Shown one piece after another: positions 25,245-34,221 of a stretch of DNA of 64,000 nt. Source of the DNA: Ramlibacter ginsenosidimutans (GTDB lineage Bacteria; Pseudomonadota; Gammaproteobacteria; Burkholderiales; Burkholderiaceae_C); the NCBI RefSeq assembly GCF_042678185.1, contig NZ_JBHUDQ010000029.1; one strand, given 5' to 3'. The translations under genes were made by a program, and so were the position numbers. The first letter of the stretch is position 1. Every line of letters starts with the position of its first letter. The notes below the pieces were generated by a model that saw only the letters and a program-made list of their open reading frames with translations, was not told the DNA's origin and ran no database searches.

Positions 25245-26210
25245 CTAGCGTCGCCGCCAGAACATCACGCAGCCCAGCGCGGCAGCCACCAGCACGATGC
25301 CGGCCCATTGCCAGCCGGAGAGCACCTCGCCGAGCAGTCCCATGCCCGCCGCGATGCCGACCACCGGCACACCGAGGCTGAAGGGTGCGACGCGGTTCGC
25401 CGGGTGCTTCTTGAGCAGCGCGGTCCACATGCCGTAGGCGGCGATGGTTGCCACCCAGCCGAGGTAGGCCACGGCCGCCCAGCTCCAGGCGTCCGCCTGC
25501 AACCAGTGCCAGCGCGCGTCGGGCGCATCCAGCCAGAGCGACAGGCCCATGAACGGCAGCACCGGGACCACGCTTGCCCACACCACCAGGCTCAGCGGAT
25601 CGAAGCCGGTGCTGGCGGCTTGCGCCTTGCGCGCGACGATGTTGGACGCGCCCCAGCACGCGGCCGAGCACAGGTTCAATACCAGCCCGACCGCGGTGAC
25701 GGACCCGGCCGCGGCGACCGCGTGCGGCAGCAGATACGGCAGCGCGAAGCAGGCCAGCGCCGCGGCGGCGAGCGCGAGCCCGACCTGCAGCGGGCGCGCG
25801 GGCCGCTCGCGCAGCAGCACGAAGCCGAAGATCGCGGTGAAGAACACCTGCGTCTGCATCAGCACCGACGCGAGCGAGGCCGTCATCCCCGCACGCAGGG
25901 CCGTGAACAGGAACCCGAACTGGCCCAGGCCCTGCGTGAGGCCATAGAGGACGACCCATTTCCAGTGCAGTCGCGGCGGCCGCACGAAGAACAGCAGCGG
26001 CAGCACGGCGAACAGGTATCGGCCCGCGCCGAGCTGCAAGGGCGTGAAGTGGCGCAGCGCCGTCTTCATGACGACGAAGTTCGTGCCCCAGATCACGACG
26101 ATCGCCAGGGCGGAGAGCAGTTCGCCGCGGGTGAAGGGGCGCGCGGCCGACGCGGCATGCGCGCTCGACCTTGCTGTGCTTGCGGGTGTGGGTGCGGGCT
26201 GGGCGGACAT
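25245..26210 (-). CDS. EamA/DMT family transporter, copy 1
   Basis: A 321-residue protein with ten predicted membrane helices in two EamA repeats, beginning near ALAIVVIWGTNFVVMKTAL and including APFSLGVPVVGIAAGMGLLGEVLS in the second. I started it at MSAQPAPTPAS, because the upstream reading frame runs back across the pseudogene remnant. The substrate cannot be predicted; amino-acid or metabolite efflux is usual in the family. Confidence 0.9.
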   Translation of the reverse strand: MSAQPAPTPASTARSSAHAASAARPFTRGELLSALAIVVIWGTNFVVMKTALRHFTPLQLGAGRYLFAVLPLLFFVRPPRLHWKWVVLYGLTQGLGQFGFLFTALRAGMTASLASVLMQTQVFFTAIFGFVLLRERPARPLQVGLALAAAALACFALPYLLPHAVAAAGSVTAVGLVLNLCSAACWGASNIVARKAQAASTGFDPLSLVVWASVVPVLPFMGLSLWLDAPDARWHWLQADAWSWAAVAYLGWVATIAAYGMWTALLKKHPANRVAPFSLGVPVVGIAAGMGLLGEVLSGWQWAGIVLVAAALGCVMFWRRR

Positions 26211-26287
26211 CTGGATCCGTCGCCGATCGGGCGACGACGGGCCCAGCATAACCGCCGCCGCGCCAGGCTGGAGAGCGCGCGGCGCGC

Positions 26288-26353
26288 TTACGGCGCCAGC
26301 CCCGCCTGCCGCACCACTGCACTCCACTTCTGTGCTTCGTCGCGCACGTAACC
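26288..26353 (-). pseudogene. C-terminal remnant of a Bug/TctC substrate-binding protein
   Basis: The last 21 codons before a stop read GYVRDEAQKWSAVVRQAGLAP, which is the standard ending of Bug proteins; compare AYIRSETTKWAKVIHQANIKLD in the intact gene at 29595. Upstream of this, no Bug-like frame continues, and the NitT/TauT ATPase gene ends 62 bases away. It is therefore the tail of a deleted gene. The deletion endpoints cannot be fixed. Confidence 0.7.
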
Positions 26354-26415
26354 CCTCGCAGAAGGGCCACACCTTGATGCTGGCTTGCCGCATCTGCACG
26401 CAGGACGTGCCGCGA

Positions 26416-27744
26416 TCAGCCGGTCGCTTCCGCTTCGATCGTCTCGTCCGGCAGCTTCAGCACGCCGGCGTTGAAGTCGTACTCGAACACTTCGCCGTAG
26501 CGACCCCATTCGATCGCGATCTCCAGCGTGCGCTCGGCTTCCTCGGCTTCGAGGGCCTCTTCCAGCAGCTGGATGAAGCGTTCTTCCTTCAGCGTGCCCG
26601 ACGGCTCCGCCTCCAGGTCCTTGCGGATGCGCGCGGCAAGCGGCACGTGCGTGAGCAACTGCTGCCCGAAGATCTCCTGGCGCAGCGCCTGCCCGGCTTC
26701 GGCGAAACGCTGGCCGAGCGGGGTCAGGGCGATGTCGCCCTTCTCGACCTGCGCGAGTCCCAGCAGGCCGAGCGCTTCGTACGTGGGGAACAGTTCCTCG
26801 TCGGGCAGTTCCGCCTCGTCCGCGAGCTTTGGCAGGTCCGCACGGCCGAGGAAGGGCGGGTCGGCCAGCAGCTCCAGCACGGCCTCGATGCGACCGACGT
26901 CCGTATCCGGCAGCCGGTAGTCCACCTGCGGTGCGACGGTCGCCAGCACGGCGGGCGCCGGGGCCGGCCGCATGGTCATGAGGCCGTACACCTCGTCGAT
27001 CAGCGTGCGCACCTGCGCCGAGTCCACGTTGCGCGGCCGCGGCACATCGATGACGTACTCGCTGCGGATGCGACCCGGGTCGCTGGAGAGGATGATGATG
27101 CGGTCGGCCATCATCACCGCCTCCTCGATGTTGTGCGAGACCACCAGGATGCCCCGGGTCGGGATGCTCCCGCTGTCCCACAGCTCGAGGATGTCGGTGC
27201 GCAGCCCTTCGCCCGTGAGCACGTCGAGTGCGGAGAAGGCTTCGTCCATCAGCAGCACGTCGGGGTTCGTGACCAGCGCCCGCGCGATGCCCACGCGCTG
27301 GCGCATGCCGCCCGACAGCTCGCGCGGCAGCGCGCCGCCGAAGCCGCCGAGGCCCATGAGTTCGAGCATCGCGTCGGCGCGCTGCTGTCGCTCGTCCGCC
27401 GCGACGCCTTGCGCTTCCAGTCCGAGCTCCACGTTCTGCTGCACGGTCAGCCAGGGGAAGAGCGCGAAGGACTGGAACACCATGGCCACGCCGTCCACCG
27501 GTTCCACGATGGAGCGGCCGCGGTAGCTCACGCTGCCGCCATCCGCAGGAATCAGTCCGGCCATGATGCGCAGCAGCGTCGACTTGCCGGAACCCGACTT
27601 GCCCAGCAGCGCGACGATCTCGCCTTCCACCAGCGTGAAGTTCACGCCATCGAGCACCCGGCGGGGCGCACCGTCGGCCGTGCGGAACGACTTCGACACG
27701 CCCTGCAGGTCGAGCAGGGACTTCTTCATCGACGGTTGCTTCAT
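26416..27744 (-). CDS. NitT/TauT-type ABC transporter ATPase with AAA-associated C-terminal domain
   Basis: A 442-residue ATPase. Walker A GKSGSGKST (about 49-57), Q-loop, signature LSGGMRQRVGIARAL, Walker B VLLMDEAFSALD and His-switch SHNIEEA are all present. After the usual nucleotide-binding domain (to about residue 260), a further 170 residues form the AAA-associated region typical of this subfamily (LADPPFLGRADLPKLADEAEL... EFDFNAGV). Its ATG overlaps the stop of the permease gene. It should energise import of an anion such as a sulfonate or nitrate-like substrate; no binding protein is in the operon. Confidence 0.92.
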   Translation of the reverse strand: MKQPSMKKSLLDLQGVSKSFRTADGAPRRVLDGVNFTLVEGEIVALLGKSGSGKSTLLRIMAGLIPADGGSVSYRGRSIVEPVDGVAMVFQSFALFPWLTVQQNVELGLEAQGVAADERQQRADAMLELMGLGGFGGALPRELSGGMRQRVGIARALVTNPDVLLMDEAFSALDVLTGEGLRTDILELWDSGSIPTRGILVVSHNIEEAVMMADRIIILSSDPGRIRSEYVIDVPRPRNVDSAQVRTLIDEVYGLMTMRPAPAPAVLATVAPQVDYRLPDTDVGRIEAVLELLADPPFLGRADLPKLADEAELPDEELFPTYEALGLLGLAQVEKGDIALTPLGQRFAEAGQALRQEIFGQQLLTHVPLAARIRKDLEAEPSGTLKEERFIQLLEEALEAEEAERTLEIAIEWGRYGEVFEYDFNAGVLKLPDETIEAEATG

Positions 27745-29477
27745 CGGCTGCGATCCTCGGCCAGCAGGTACAGGCGCCGCCAGAAGAAGCGGTTCAACAG
27801 CATGACGAACACGCACATGACCCCGATCCCCAGGGCCGTGCGATGGAAGTCACCGGCATCGGTCATCTGCTTGATGTAGCTGCCCAGGCCGTCCGCCACC
27901 AGCGAAGTCTTGCCCCAGGTCACGTATTCCGCAACGATACTCGCGTTCCACGAACCGCCGCTGGCGGTGATCGCGCCCGTCACGAAGCTCGGGAACACCG
28001 CCGGCAGGTAGATGCGTTTCCATTTCAGCCAGCCCCTCACCCCGAGGTTGTCGGCCGCGAGCCGCAGCTCGTTGGGCAGGGTCGACGCGCCCGCAACCAC
28101 GTTGAACAGGATGTACCACTGCGTGCCGAACACCATCAGCGGGCTCAGCCAGATGTTGGGGTTGAGGCGGTACGTGACCAGCACATAGACCACCAGCGGG
28201 AACATCAGGTTCACCGGGAACGCGGCCAGGAACTGCGCGAGCGCCTGCACCTTCTGCGAGTACGCCGGGCGCAGGCCGATCCACACCGAGATCGGCACCC
28301 ACAGCACCGAAGCCAGCGCGATCAGCACGAGCACGCGCGCGAGGGTGATGAAGCCCAGGCCGATCACGTGGAAGGTCTCGCCCCAGCCGACGACGCCGTG
28401 CACGTAGAGAAAGAAGGCCAGGCCGGTGGCCACGGCGATCAGCAGGAGGGCGAAGTCCCACATGCGGCTCCAGACGAGGCTGGCGGCCGCCTGCGGCGCG
28501 GCCACTGGCGCGTCCTGCCTGCGCGGCGCGCTGAACCAGCCCAGGGCGCGGCGCATGCGGGCCCAGAAGCGGTCGGTGATGGCGCGCACGAGGGCGCTGC
28601 GGCGACCCCAGTCCAGCAGCCACGAGTTCTGGGCCGTGTCGCCCTGCGACTCCTCGAAGCGGAACTTGTCGGCCCACGCCAGCAGGGGCCGGAAGAACAG
28701 CTGGTCGTACAGCAGGATGCCGGCCAGCATCGCGACTATCGCCCACAGGATGGCGCGGCCGTCCTCGTGCGCGATCGCCACCGCGATGTAGGCGCCGATG
28801 CCGGGCAGCTTGATGTCCTGGTTGGCCACCGAGACGGCTTCGGCCGCGACCAGGAAGAACCAGCCGCCGGACATCGACATCATCATGTTCCACAGCAGGC
28901 CGGGGGTGGCGAAAGGCAGCTCCAGACGCCAGAACCGCTGCCAGCCGGAGAGCCGGAACACCCGCGCCGCCTCGTTCAGCTCCGGCGGGATGGTCTTGAT
29001 CGACTGGTACATGCTGAACGCCATGTTCCAGGCCTGCGAAGTGAAGATCGCGAAGATCGCGGCGCATTCCACACCCAGCAGGTTGCCGGGGAACAGCGCG
29101 ATGAAGGGCGCGATGGCGATGGCCTGGAAGCCGAGGATGGGCACCGACTGCAGCACGTCCAGCAGCGGGATCAGCATCTTCTCCGCAGCGCGGTACTTGG
29201 CGGCGAGCGTGGCGAACACGAAGCTGAAGAGCAGCGAGCACGTCAGCGCCATGAACATGCGCAGGATCGTCCGCAGCAGGTAGTAGGGAAGTTGCACCGG
29301 ATTTAGCGAGATCGGCGTCGGCTGGCCCAGGACGAAGGGCCGCGTCATCTGCGCCGCGCCGAACGCCAGCGCCGCGAACACGCACAACACGATGGGCAGC
29401 AGCGCCCAGTCCCACCGGTTGGGCGTCGTCGCGAACAGGGAAGTGCCGGTGCGGCGGGAAGAAAAGATGGTGAACAT
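27741..29477 (-). CDS. Double-length NitT/TauT-type ABC permease
   Basis: A 578-residue protein with two BPD_transp_1 domains in tandem. The first has EAARVFRLSGWQRFWRLELPFATPGLLW and the second ELRLAADNLGVRGWLKWKRIYLPAVFPSFVTGAI, each an EAA loop for the ATPase. Ordinary NitT/TauT permeases are about 250 residues and dimerise; here two copies are fused, so one chain would complete the pore. It is translationally coupled to the ATPase (ATGA) and divergent from the Bug gene at 29595. Confidence 0.9.
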   Translation of the reverse strand: MFTIFSSRRTGTSLFATTPNRWDWALLPIVLCVFAALAFGAAQMTRPFVLGQPTPISLNPVQLPYYLLRTILRMFMALTCSLLFSFVFATLAAKYRAAEKMLIPLLDVLQSVPILGFQAIAIAPFIALFPGNLLGVECAAIFAIFTSQAWNMAFSMYQSIKTIPPELNEAARVFRLSGWQRFWRLELPFATPGLLWNMMMSMSGGWFFLVAAEAVSVANQDIKLPGIGAYIAVAIAHEDGRAILWAIVAMLAGILLYDQLFFRPLLAWADKFRFEESQGDTAQNSWLLDWGRRSALVRAITDRFWARMRRALGWFSAPRRQDAPVAAPQAAASLVWSRMWDFALLLIAVATGLAFFLYVHGVVGWGETFHVIGLGFITLARVLVLIALASVLWVPISVWIGLRPAYSQKVQALAQFLAAFPVNLMFPLVVYVLVTYRLNPNIWLSPLMVFGTQWYILFNVVAGASTLPNELRLAADNLGVRGWLKWKRIYLPAVFPSFVTGAITASGGSWNASIVAEYVTWGKTSLVADGLGSYIKQMTDAGDFHRTALGIGVMCVFVMLLNRFFWRRLYLLAEDRSR

Positions 29478-29594
29478 GCTGGCGCCCGGATCTTGCACCA
29501 AGTGCCTGACGCCGCGCCTTCGCAGGCGATCGTGGAATGTCCGCATTGCCGGGTGCACGCGCGTCCGCTCCAATGCGCCCACAAGGAGACATGC

Positions 29595-30569
29595 ATGCGA
29601 ACACTCGCGCGCGCCGCCGCCGCCCTCGTGCTGGCGGGGCTCACCATGGCCGTTGCGGCCCAGACCACCGACCTCCCGCACCAACCCGTGCGCATGGTGG
29701 TGACCTTTCCACCCGGAGGCAGCGCCGATGCGGTGGTGCGCATGATCGTGCCGCGCCTGACCGAGAAGCTCGGCCAGCAGGTGATCGTCGACAACCGGCC
29801 GGGTGCGGGTGGCAACGTCGGCCTCTCGCTGGTGGCCAAGGCGCCGGCCGACGGATATACGCTTGGCGTCGGCGCGGCCGGTGCACTGTCGGCCAACAGC
29901 AGCCTGTATGCGCAGATGCCCTTCGATCCGCTGAAGGACTTCCAGGCGGTGTCGGGGCTCGCGGCGATTCCGTTCGTGCTGGTGGGCAGTCCGACCCTGC
30001 CCGCGCACACGCTGAAGGACCTGCTCGCGCTGGCCAAGGCGCAGCCGGACAAGTTCTCCATCGCGCACGGCGGCAACGGCACGGCAATGCATCTCTCGGC
30101 CGCGCTGCTGGCGCAGATGGCCGACGTCAAGCTCGTGCAGGTGCCGTACAAGGGCTCGGGTCCGGCGGCGCTCGCCGTGCTCGCGGGCAACGTGCAGCTC
30201 GCAGTGGTGGACCTGCCGGCGGCACTGCAACAGATCCGCGCGGGCAAGCTGGTCGCGTACGCCGTCACCAGCCCGCGCCGCCTGCCGCAACTGCCCGACG
30301 TGCCCACCGCGTCCGAGGCGGGGCTCGCCGGCTACGAGTCGATCGGCTGGTTCGGCGTGGTCGCGCCCGCGGGCACGCCGCCTGCCGTGGTGCAGCGGCT
30401 CAATGCGGAGATCACGGGCGCCCTCAACGACGAGGCGATCCGCACGCACATGCGCGACCTCGGCGTCGAGCCCATGCCAACGACGCCGGAAGCCTTCGAG
30501 GCCTACATCCGTTCCGAGACGACAAAGTGGGCCAAGGTGATCCACCAGGCCAACATCAAATTGGACTGA
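29595..30569 (+). CDS. Bug/TctC family periplasmic substrate-binding protein
   Basis: A 324-residue protein with a signal peptide (cleavage near VAAQ, residue 23). Family signatures include VRMVVTFPPGGSADAVVRMIV, VDNRPGAGGNVG, KAPADGYTL and the YIRSETTKWAKVI ending. The start ATG follows AAGGAG (29583-29588). These proteins bind small carboxylates and usually work with TctAB permeases, which are not adjacent. The following FAD monooxygenase gene starts 4 bases after the stop, so the ligand may be an aromatic acid. That is inference. Confidence 0.93.
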   Translation: MRTLARAAAALVLAGLTMAVAAQTTDLPHQPVRMVVTFPPGGSADAVVRMIVPRLTEKLGQQVIVDNRPGAGGNVGLSLVAKAPADGYTLGVGAAGALSANSSLYAQMPFDPLKDFQAVSGLAAIPFVLVGSPTLPAHTLKDLLALAKAQPDKFSIAHGGNGTAMHLSAALLAQMADVKLVQVPYKGSGPAALAVLAGNVQLAVVDLPAALQQIRAGKLVAYAVTSPRRLPQLPDVPTASEAGLAGYESIGWFGVVAPAGTPPAVVQRLNAEITGALNDEAIRTHMRDLGVEPMPTTPEAFEAYIRSETTKWAKVIHQANIKLD

Positions 30570-30573
30570 GCCC

Positions 30574-32223
30574 ATGAATGTGCTGGACACCGACGTCCTG
30601 GTGGTGGGCGCTGGCCCCGTGGGCCTGACGCTTGCGATGGACCTCGCCGCGCGCGGCGTGCAGGTAGTGATCGCCGAGATCCGCCGGTACGCCGAGCCGC
30701 CCAATGTGAAGTGCAACCACGTCGCGGCGCGCACCATGGAGCGCTTCCGCCGGCTCGGCGTGGCGGAGAAGCTGCGCGATGCGGGGCTGCCGGCGGACTA
30801 TCCCAACGACGTGGTATTCCGCACCAGCGTCACCGGCACCGAGCTCACGCGCATTCCCATCCCGTGCCGCGCCGATCGCTACACGTCCAGGGAAGGCCCG
30901 GATACCTGGTGGCCAACGCCGGAGCCGCCGCACCGCATCAACCAGCTGTTCCTGGAGCCCATCCTGCTGGAACACACGGCGGCGCTGCAAGGCGTGACGC
31001 TGTTGAACCGCACGCAGCTCACATTGTTCGCGCAGCGCGAGGGCGGCGTCGAAGCGACGGCGCTGGACCTGGACACCGGCGCCGAGCGGCGCATCCGCTG
31101 CCGCTACATGGTCGGCTGCGATGGCGGCAGTTCCACCGTGCGCAAGGCGATCGGTGCGAAGCTGGAAGGCACGCCCGTGATCCAGCGCGTGCAGTCCACC
31201 TACATCCGCGCGCCGCAGTTGCGCGCCATGATTCCGGGCAAGCCCGCGTGGTCGTATTACTCGGTGAACCCGCGCCGCTGCGGCACGGTGTTCGCCATCG
31301 ACGGGCACGAGACCTGGCTGGTGCACAACCACCTCAATCCCGACGAGCCGGACTTCGACACGATCGACCGCGACTGGGCCATCCGCCAGATCCTCGGCGT
31401 CGGTCCCGATTTCCAGTACGAGGTGCTGTCGAAGGAGGACTGGGTGGGCCGCCGCCTCGTGGCCGACCGCTTCCGCGACCGCAACGTGTTCATCGCCGGC
31501 GATGCGGCGCACCTTTGGGTGCCCTATGCAGGCTACGGCATGAACGCGGGCATCGCCGACGCGCTCAACCTCTCGTGGCTGCTCGCGGCACGCCTGCAGG
31601 GCTGGGGCGACGAAGCCATCCTGGATGCGTACGAGGCCGAACGGCAGCCGATCACCATGCAGGTGTCGAACTTCGCCATGGACCACGCCGCCAAGATGAT
31701 CAAGGCGCGGCGCGCGGTGCCCGCGAACATCGAGGCCCAGGACGCGGCCGGTGCGCAGGCGCGGCGCGAGGTGGGCGAGGAGGCGTATGCGCTCAACGTG
31801 CAGCAGTTCTGCTGTGCGGGGCTCAACTTCGGCTACTTCTACCAGGGCTCGCCCATCATCGCCGGCGACGGCGAGACGCCACCCGCGTACACGATGGGCG
31901 ACTTCACGGAATCGACGGTGCCGGGTTGCCGCGCGCCGCACTTCTGGCTGGCGGACGGCCGCTCGCTGTACGACGCGTTCGGGGCCGGCTACACCTTGCT
32001 GCGCTTCGACGTGCGCGCGGACGTGGCGCCGCTGCAATCGGCGGCGCGCGAGCGCGGCATGCCCTTGACGATCGTCGACGTCGCCGGCGTCGAGCCACCC
32101 GCCGCGTACCGGCACGCCCTGCTGCTTTGCCGCGACGACCAGCATGTGGCCTGGCGCGGCGATGCGCTGCCGGCGCACGCGAGCGGGCTGGTGGCGATGC
32201 TGTGCGGGGCAGGGCGCAGCTAG
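30574..32223 (+). CDS. FAD-dependent aromatic monooxygenase, MhpA/PheA-like
   Basis: A 549-residue flavoprotein. Motifs are the N-terminal dinucleotide fold VLVVGAGPVGLTLAMDLAARG, the CDGGSSTVRKAIG region and the second FAD motif FIAGDAAHLWVPYAGYGMNAGIADALNL. A C-terminal thioredoxin-like domain (from about 430) matches phenol hydroxylase/MhpA-type enzymes. Expected reaction is NAD(P)H-dependent ring hydroxylation. It follows a Bug gene by 4 bases. Its TAG stop overlaps the stop of the convergent next gene. Confidence 0.9.
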   Translation: MNVLDTDVLVVGAGPVGLTLAMDLAARGVQVVIAEIRRYAEPPNVKCNHVAARTMERFRRLGVAEKLRDAGLPADYPNDVVFRTSVTGTELTRIPIPCRADRYTSREGPDTWWPTPEPPHRINQLFLEPILLEHTAALQGVTLLNRTQLTLFAQREGGVEATALDLDTGAERRIRCRYMVGCDGGSSTVRKAIGAKLEGTPVIQRVQSTYIRAPQLRAMIPGKPAWSYYSVNPRRCGTVFAIDGHETWLVHNHLNPDEPDFDTIDRDWAIRQILGVGPDFQYEVLSKEDWVGRRLVADRFRDRNVFIAGDAAHLWVPYAGYGMNAGIADALNLSWLLAARLQGWGDEAILDAYEAERQPITMQVSNFAMDHAAKMIKARRAVPANIEAQDAAGAQARREVGEEAYALNVQQFCCAGLNFGYFYQGSPIIAGDGETPPAYTMGDFTESTVPGCRAPHFWLADGRSLYDAFGAGYTLLRFDVRADVAPLQSAARERGMPLTIVDVAGVEPPAAYRHALLLCRDDQHVAWRGDALPAHASGLVAMLCGAGRS

Positions 32224-32582
32224 TCGCGCCCCAGCAGCCACTCCACGGCGGCGGGTTCGTCCACGAATACCGCCAGGTTCACCCCGGCGCCTTGCGCTTC
32301 CTTCCGGCTGATGCCGGTGGCACGGTCCGGCAGGACCAGCGACGCGATCCGGTCCATGTGCGCGAGGTGGCGGGCGACGGCCTGGCCGATCGCCACGTGG
32401 TCGGTGACCGATTTCAGCGTCGAGATCTCCCGCAGATCGAACAGTCCGCGCGCGACCGGCCAGGACCTTGTCTCGGGGCCCATGAGCTCGACGAAGGAGA
32501 GGAACTGGCCGAGCGACGGGTCGCCCTGCAGCGACACCAGGGAGTAGCCGCTGCGGTGCTCGATGCGGTGGTGCAGGGACAT
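32220..32582 (-). CDS. STAS/SpoIIAA-like protein, 120 residues
   Basis: A 120-residue soluble alpha/beta protein (MSLHHRIEHRSGYSLVSLQG, PVARGLFDLREISTL, VDEPAAVEWLL). Its size and strand-helix pattern resemble SpoIIAA-like/STAS-type domain proteins in Proteobacteria. Ends convergently with the monooxygenase, sharing CTAG at the stops. The function is unknown. Confidence 0.65.
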   Translation of the reverse strand: MSLHHRIEHRSGYSLVSLQGDPSLGQFLSFVELMGPETRSWPVARGLFDLREISTLKSVTDHVAIGQAVARHLAHMDRIASLVLPDRATGISRKEAQGAGVNLAVFVDEPAAVEWLLGRD

Positions 32583-32616
32583 CAGCGCATTCTGGCGGGG
32601 ATCCAGGAGGGTTCCT

Positions 32617-32829
32617 TCAGCGGTTTGCCGGCTTCGGGAAGGCGCGTTCGTAAGCGGCGGTGCACAGCTCGCGTGTCGTGAGCAGATGCTGCCGCTCCTG
32701 CTGGAGCTGGTCCGCCGGCACTTCGCCGTGCACCGCGCGCATCGCCAGGTCGGTGAAAGCCGTCTCCAGCTCCATCAGTTCGCGGTGGATCTGCAGCCAC
32801 TCCTGGACGTGTTCGGTTTGCTGGCTCAT
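32617..32829 (-). CDS. Small helical hypothetical protein, 70 residues
   Basis: From MSQQTEHVQEWLQIHRELM the product is a predicted helical pair with acidic and Gln-rich faces. An upstream in-frame extension is possible (four codons, MILP). No domain is recognised. It lies downstream of a palindromic repeat and in the same direction as the STAS-like gene, 34 bases apart. Confidence 0.6.
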   Translation of the reverse strand: MSQQTEHVQEWLQIHRELMELETAFTDLAMRAVHGEVPADQLQQERQHLLTTRELCTAAYERAFPKPANR

Positions 32830-32958
32830 GGGCAGAATCATATTGCGGCAGCCAACGCGGCCGAACACGACACGAAAGCGTTCATCGCGCAGGTTTGCTC
32901 CTGCTGCCGCGCCGCGGTGCAAGCTGGACACGAAGGCTGGCGCGTGATCAGGCCAGGA

Positions 32959-33055
32959 GAACGCAGAATGCGCAGAGGTTACGCAGAGGACGCACGGAAA
33001 ACCATCTTGAATGTCTTCCCTGCGTCCTCTGCGCGACCTTTGCGTCCTCTGCGTT
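32959..33055. repeat. Dispersed palindromic repeat, family B, copy 2
   Basis: The same two-arm structure as at 5269-5381: GAACGCAGAATGCGCAGAGG and ACGCAGAGGACGCA on the left, then TTGAATGTCTT, then CTGCGTCCTCTGCG...CCTCTGCGTT on the right. It abuts the 3' end of the histidine-kinase gene (stop at 33080). Confidence 0.88.
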
Positions 33056-33079
33056 GACTTCTCCGATCAGCCACCCTGC

Positions 33080-34219
33080 CTATCCGCGGGGCAACTCGAT
33101 CGTGAACGCGGTCCCGCTCTCGTCCGAGCGGACCCGCACCATGCCGCCATGGCCGCGGGCGATCTCGCGCACGATGAACAGGCCGAGGCCCACGCCCTGG
33201 CTCGCCCCCGGCGCCGCGCCACGCACCATGGGTTCGAACAGCTGCGGCAGGATGTCCGGCGGAATCGGCTTGCCCTGGTTGTGCACGGTCACGCAGAAGC
33301 GGCTCTCGCCGAACTCGCTGCGCACGGTGATCAGCTCGCCCTTGGCCCCGTGGTTCGCGGCGTTCGCGACCAGGTTGCCGACCGCCTGCACGATCCGCTC
33401 CGGGTCGGCCTCGATGTCCCCTTCGCCCTGCCGCTCATGCCGCAGGCTGTGGTCGGGGAAGGCGATGGCGAGCTCCAGCACGCCGTCCGCGATCGCCTGC
33501 TGGAGGTCGCATTGGCGCTTGCGGATGGACAGGCCGCGCCCGAGCCGCGCCTGCGAAAAATCGAGCAAGTCCGAGATCAGGTGCTGCATGCGGGCGACGG
33601 CCCGCTTGATGCGGTCGACCACCTGCTGCTGCTGCTCGGGCGAGATGCCCCGCTCCAGCAGGATGGTGCTCATGTGGACCACGGACAGGGGATTGCGGAT
33701 GTCGTGGCTCACGACACCCACGAGCTGCTCCGCGAACGTCGCGCGATCCTCCGCTTCCGAGCGGGCGTCGACGATGTTCTGCTGGTCGCGCGCGTGCTGG
33801 GCGGAGAGCTCTTCGGCCCGCTTGCGCTGCAGCAGCAGCTCGCGCTCGTACTTGTGGCGGTCCTCGGCGACGAAGATCGCGATGTGCAGCAGCTTCGCGC
33901 CGTTCGCGCCCTGCCTGGCGATGTTCACCATCACGGGCAGCGGCGCGGCGTCGGGACGCCGCAGTTCGAGTTTCACCTCCGCCACGGAAGGCTGCATCTG
34001 CAGCAAGGGCTGCAGGTGCGTGTGCCAGAACATCCGGCCGCCGACGGTCAGCAGGTCCTGGAAGCGTTTGCGCCCGGCGAGGTCCTCGCGCGAGCAGCGC
34101 AGCCAGGTGCACAGCGTCCGGTTGGCGGCAATCACCTGCCCGTCCGGCTCTGCCAGCAGCAAGCCGCAAGGGGCCGAATCGTAGAGTTCCTCGGCACCGG
34201 GGAGGGATCCCGCGTGCAT
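33080..34219 (-). CDS. PAS-domain histidine kinase paired with an RsbQ-like hydrolase
   Basis: A 379-residue cytoplasmic kinase. The PAS domain spans about residues 10-115 (SAPCGLLLAEPDGQVIAANRT, RFQDLLTVGGRMFWHTHLQPLLQMQ). A coiled-coil linker (120-160) leads to the DHp helix with His172 (VGVVSHDIRNPL). The ATPase domain has the N-box NLVANAANHG and GVGLGLFIVREIARGHGG. There are no membrane segments. It starts 3 bases after the RsbQ-like stop, so the two are coupled. The PAS is of the kind seen in RsbP-type phosphatases, here joined to a kinase. An orphan receiver (35314) is a candidate partner. Confidence 0.92.
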   Translation of the reverse strand: MHAGSLPGAEELYDSAPCGLLLAEPDGQVIAANRTLCTWLRCSREDLAGRKRFQDLLTVGGRMFWHTHLQPLLQMQPSVAEVKLELRRPDAAPLPVMVNIARQGANGAKLLHIAIFVAEDRHKYERELLLQRKRAEELSAQHARDQQNIVDARSEAEDRATFAEQLVGVVSHDIRNPLSVVHMSTILLERGISPEQQQQVVDRIKRAVARMQHLISDLLDFSQARLGRGLSIRKRQCDLQQAIADGVLELAIAFPDHSLRHERQGEGDIEADPERIVQAVGNLVANAANHGAKGELITVRSEFGESRFCVTVHNQGKPIPPDILPQLFEPMVRGAAPGASQGVGLGLFIVREIARGHGGMVRVRSDESGTAFTIELPRG

Positions 34220-34221
34220 GG

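Noticed and set aside
26416..29477. Nitrate transporter assignment for the ABC genes
   Set aside because: The ATPase and permease are of NitT/TauT type, but there is no binding protein or nitrate gene nearby, so no substrate is named.
27741..30737. 998-codon minus-strand frame
   Set aside because: The permease accounts for the C-terminal 578 codons; the remainder is antisense to the Bug gene.
32220..32223. Shared CTAG at the ends of two convergent genes
   Set aside because: A coincidental overlap of two TAG stops; no regulatory meaning is indicated.
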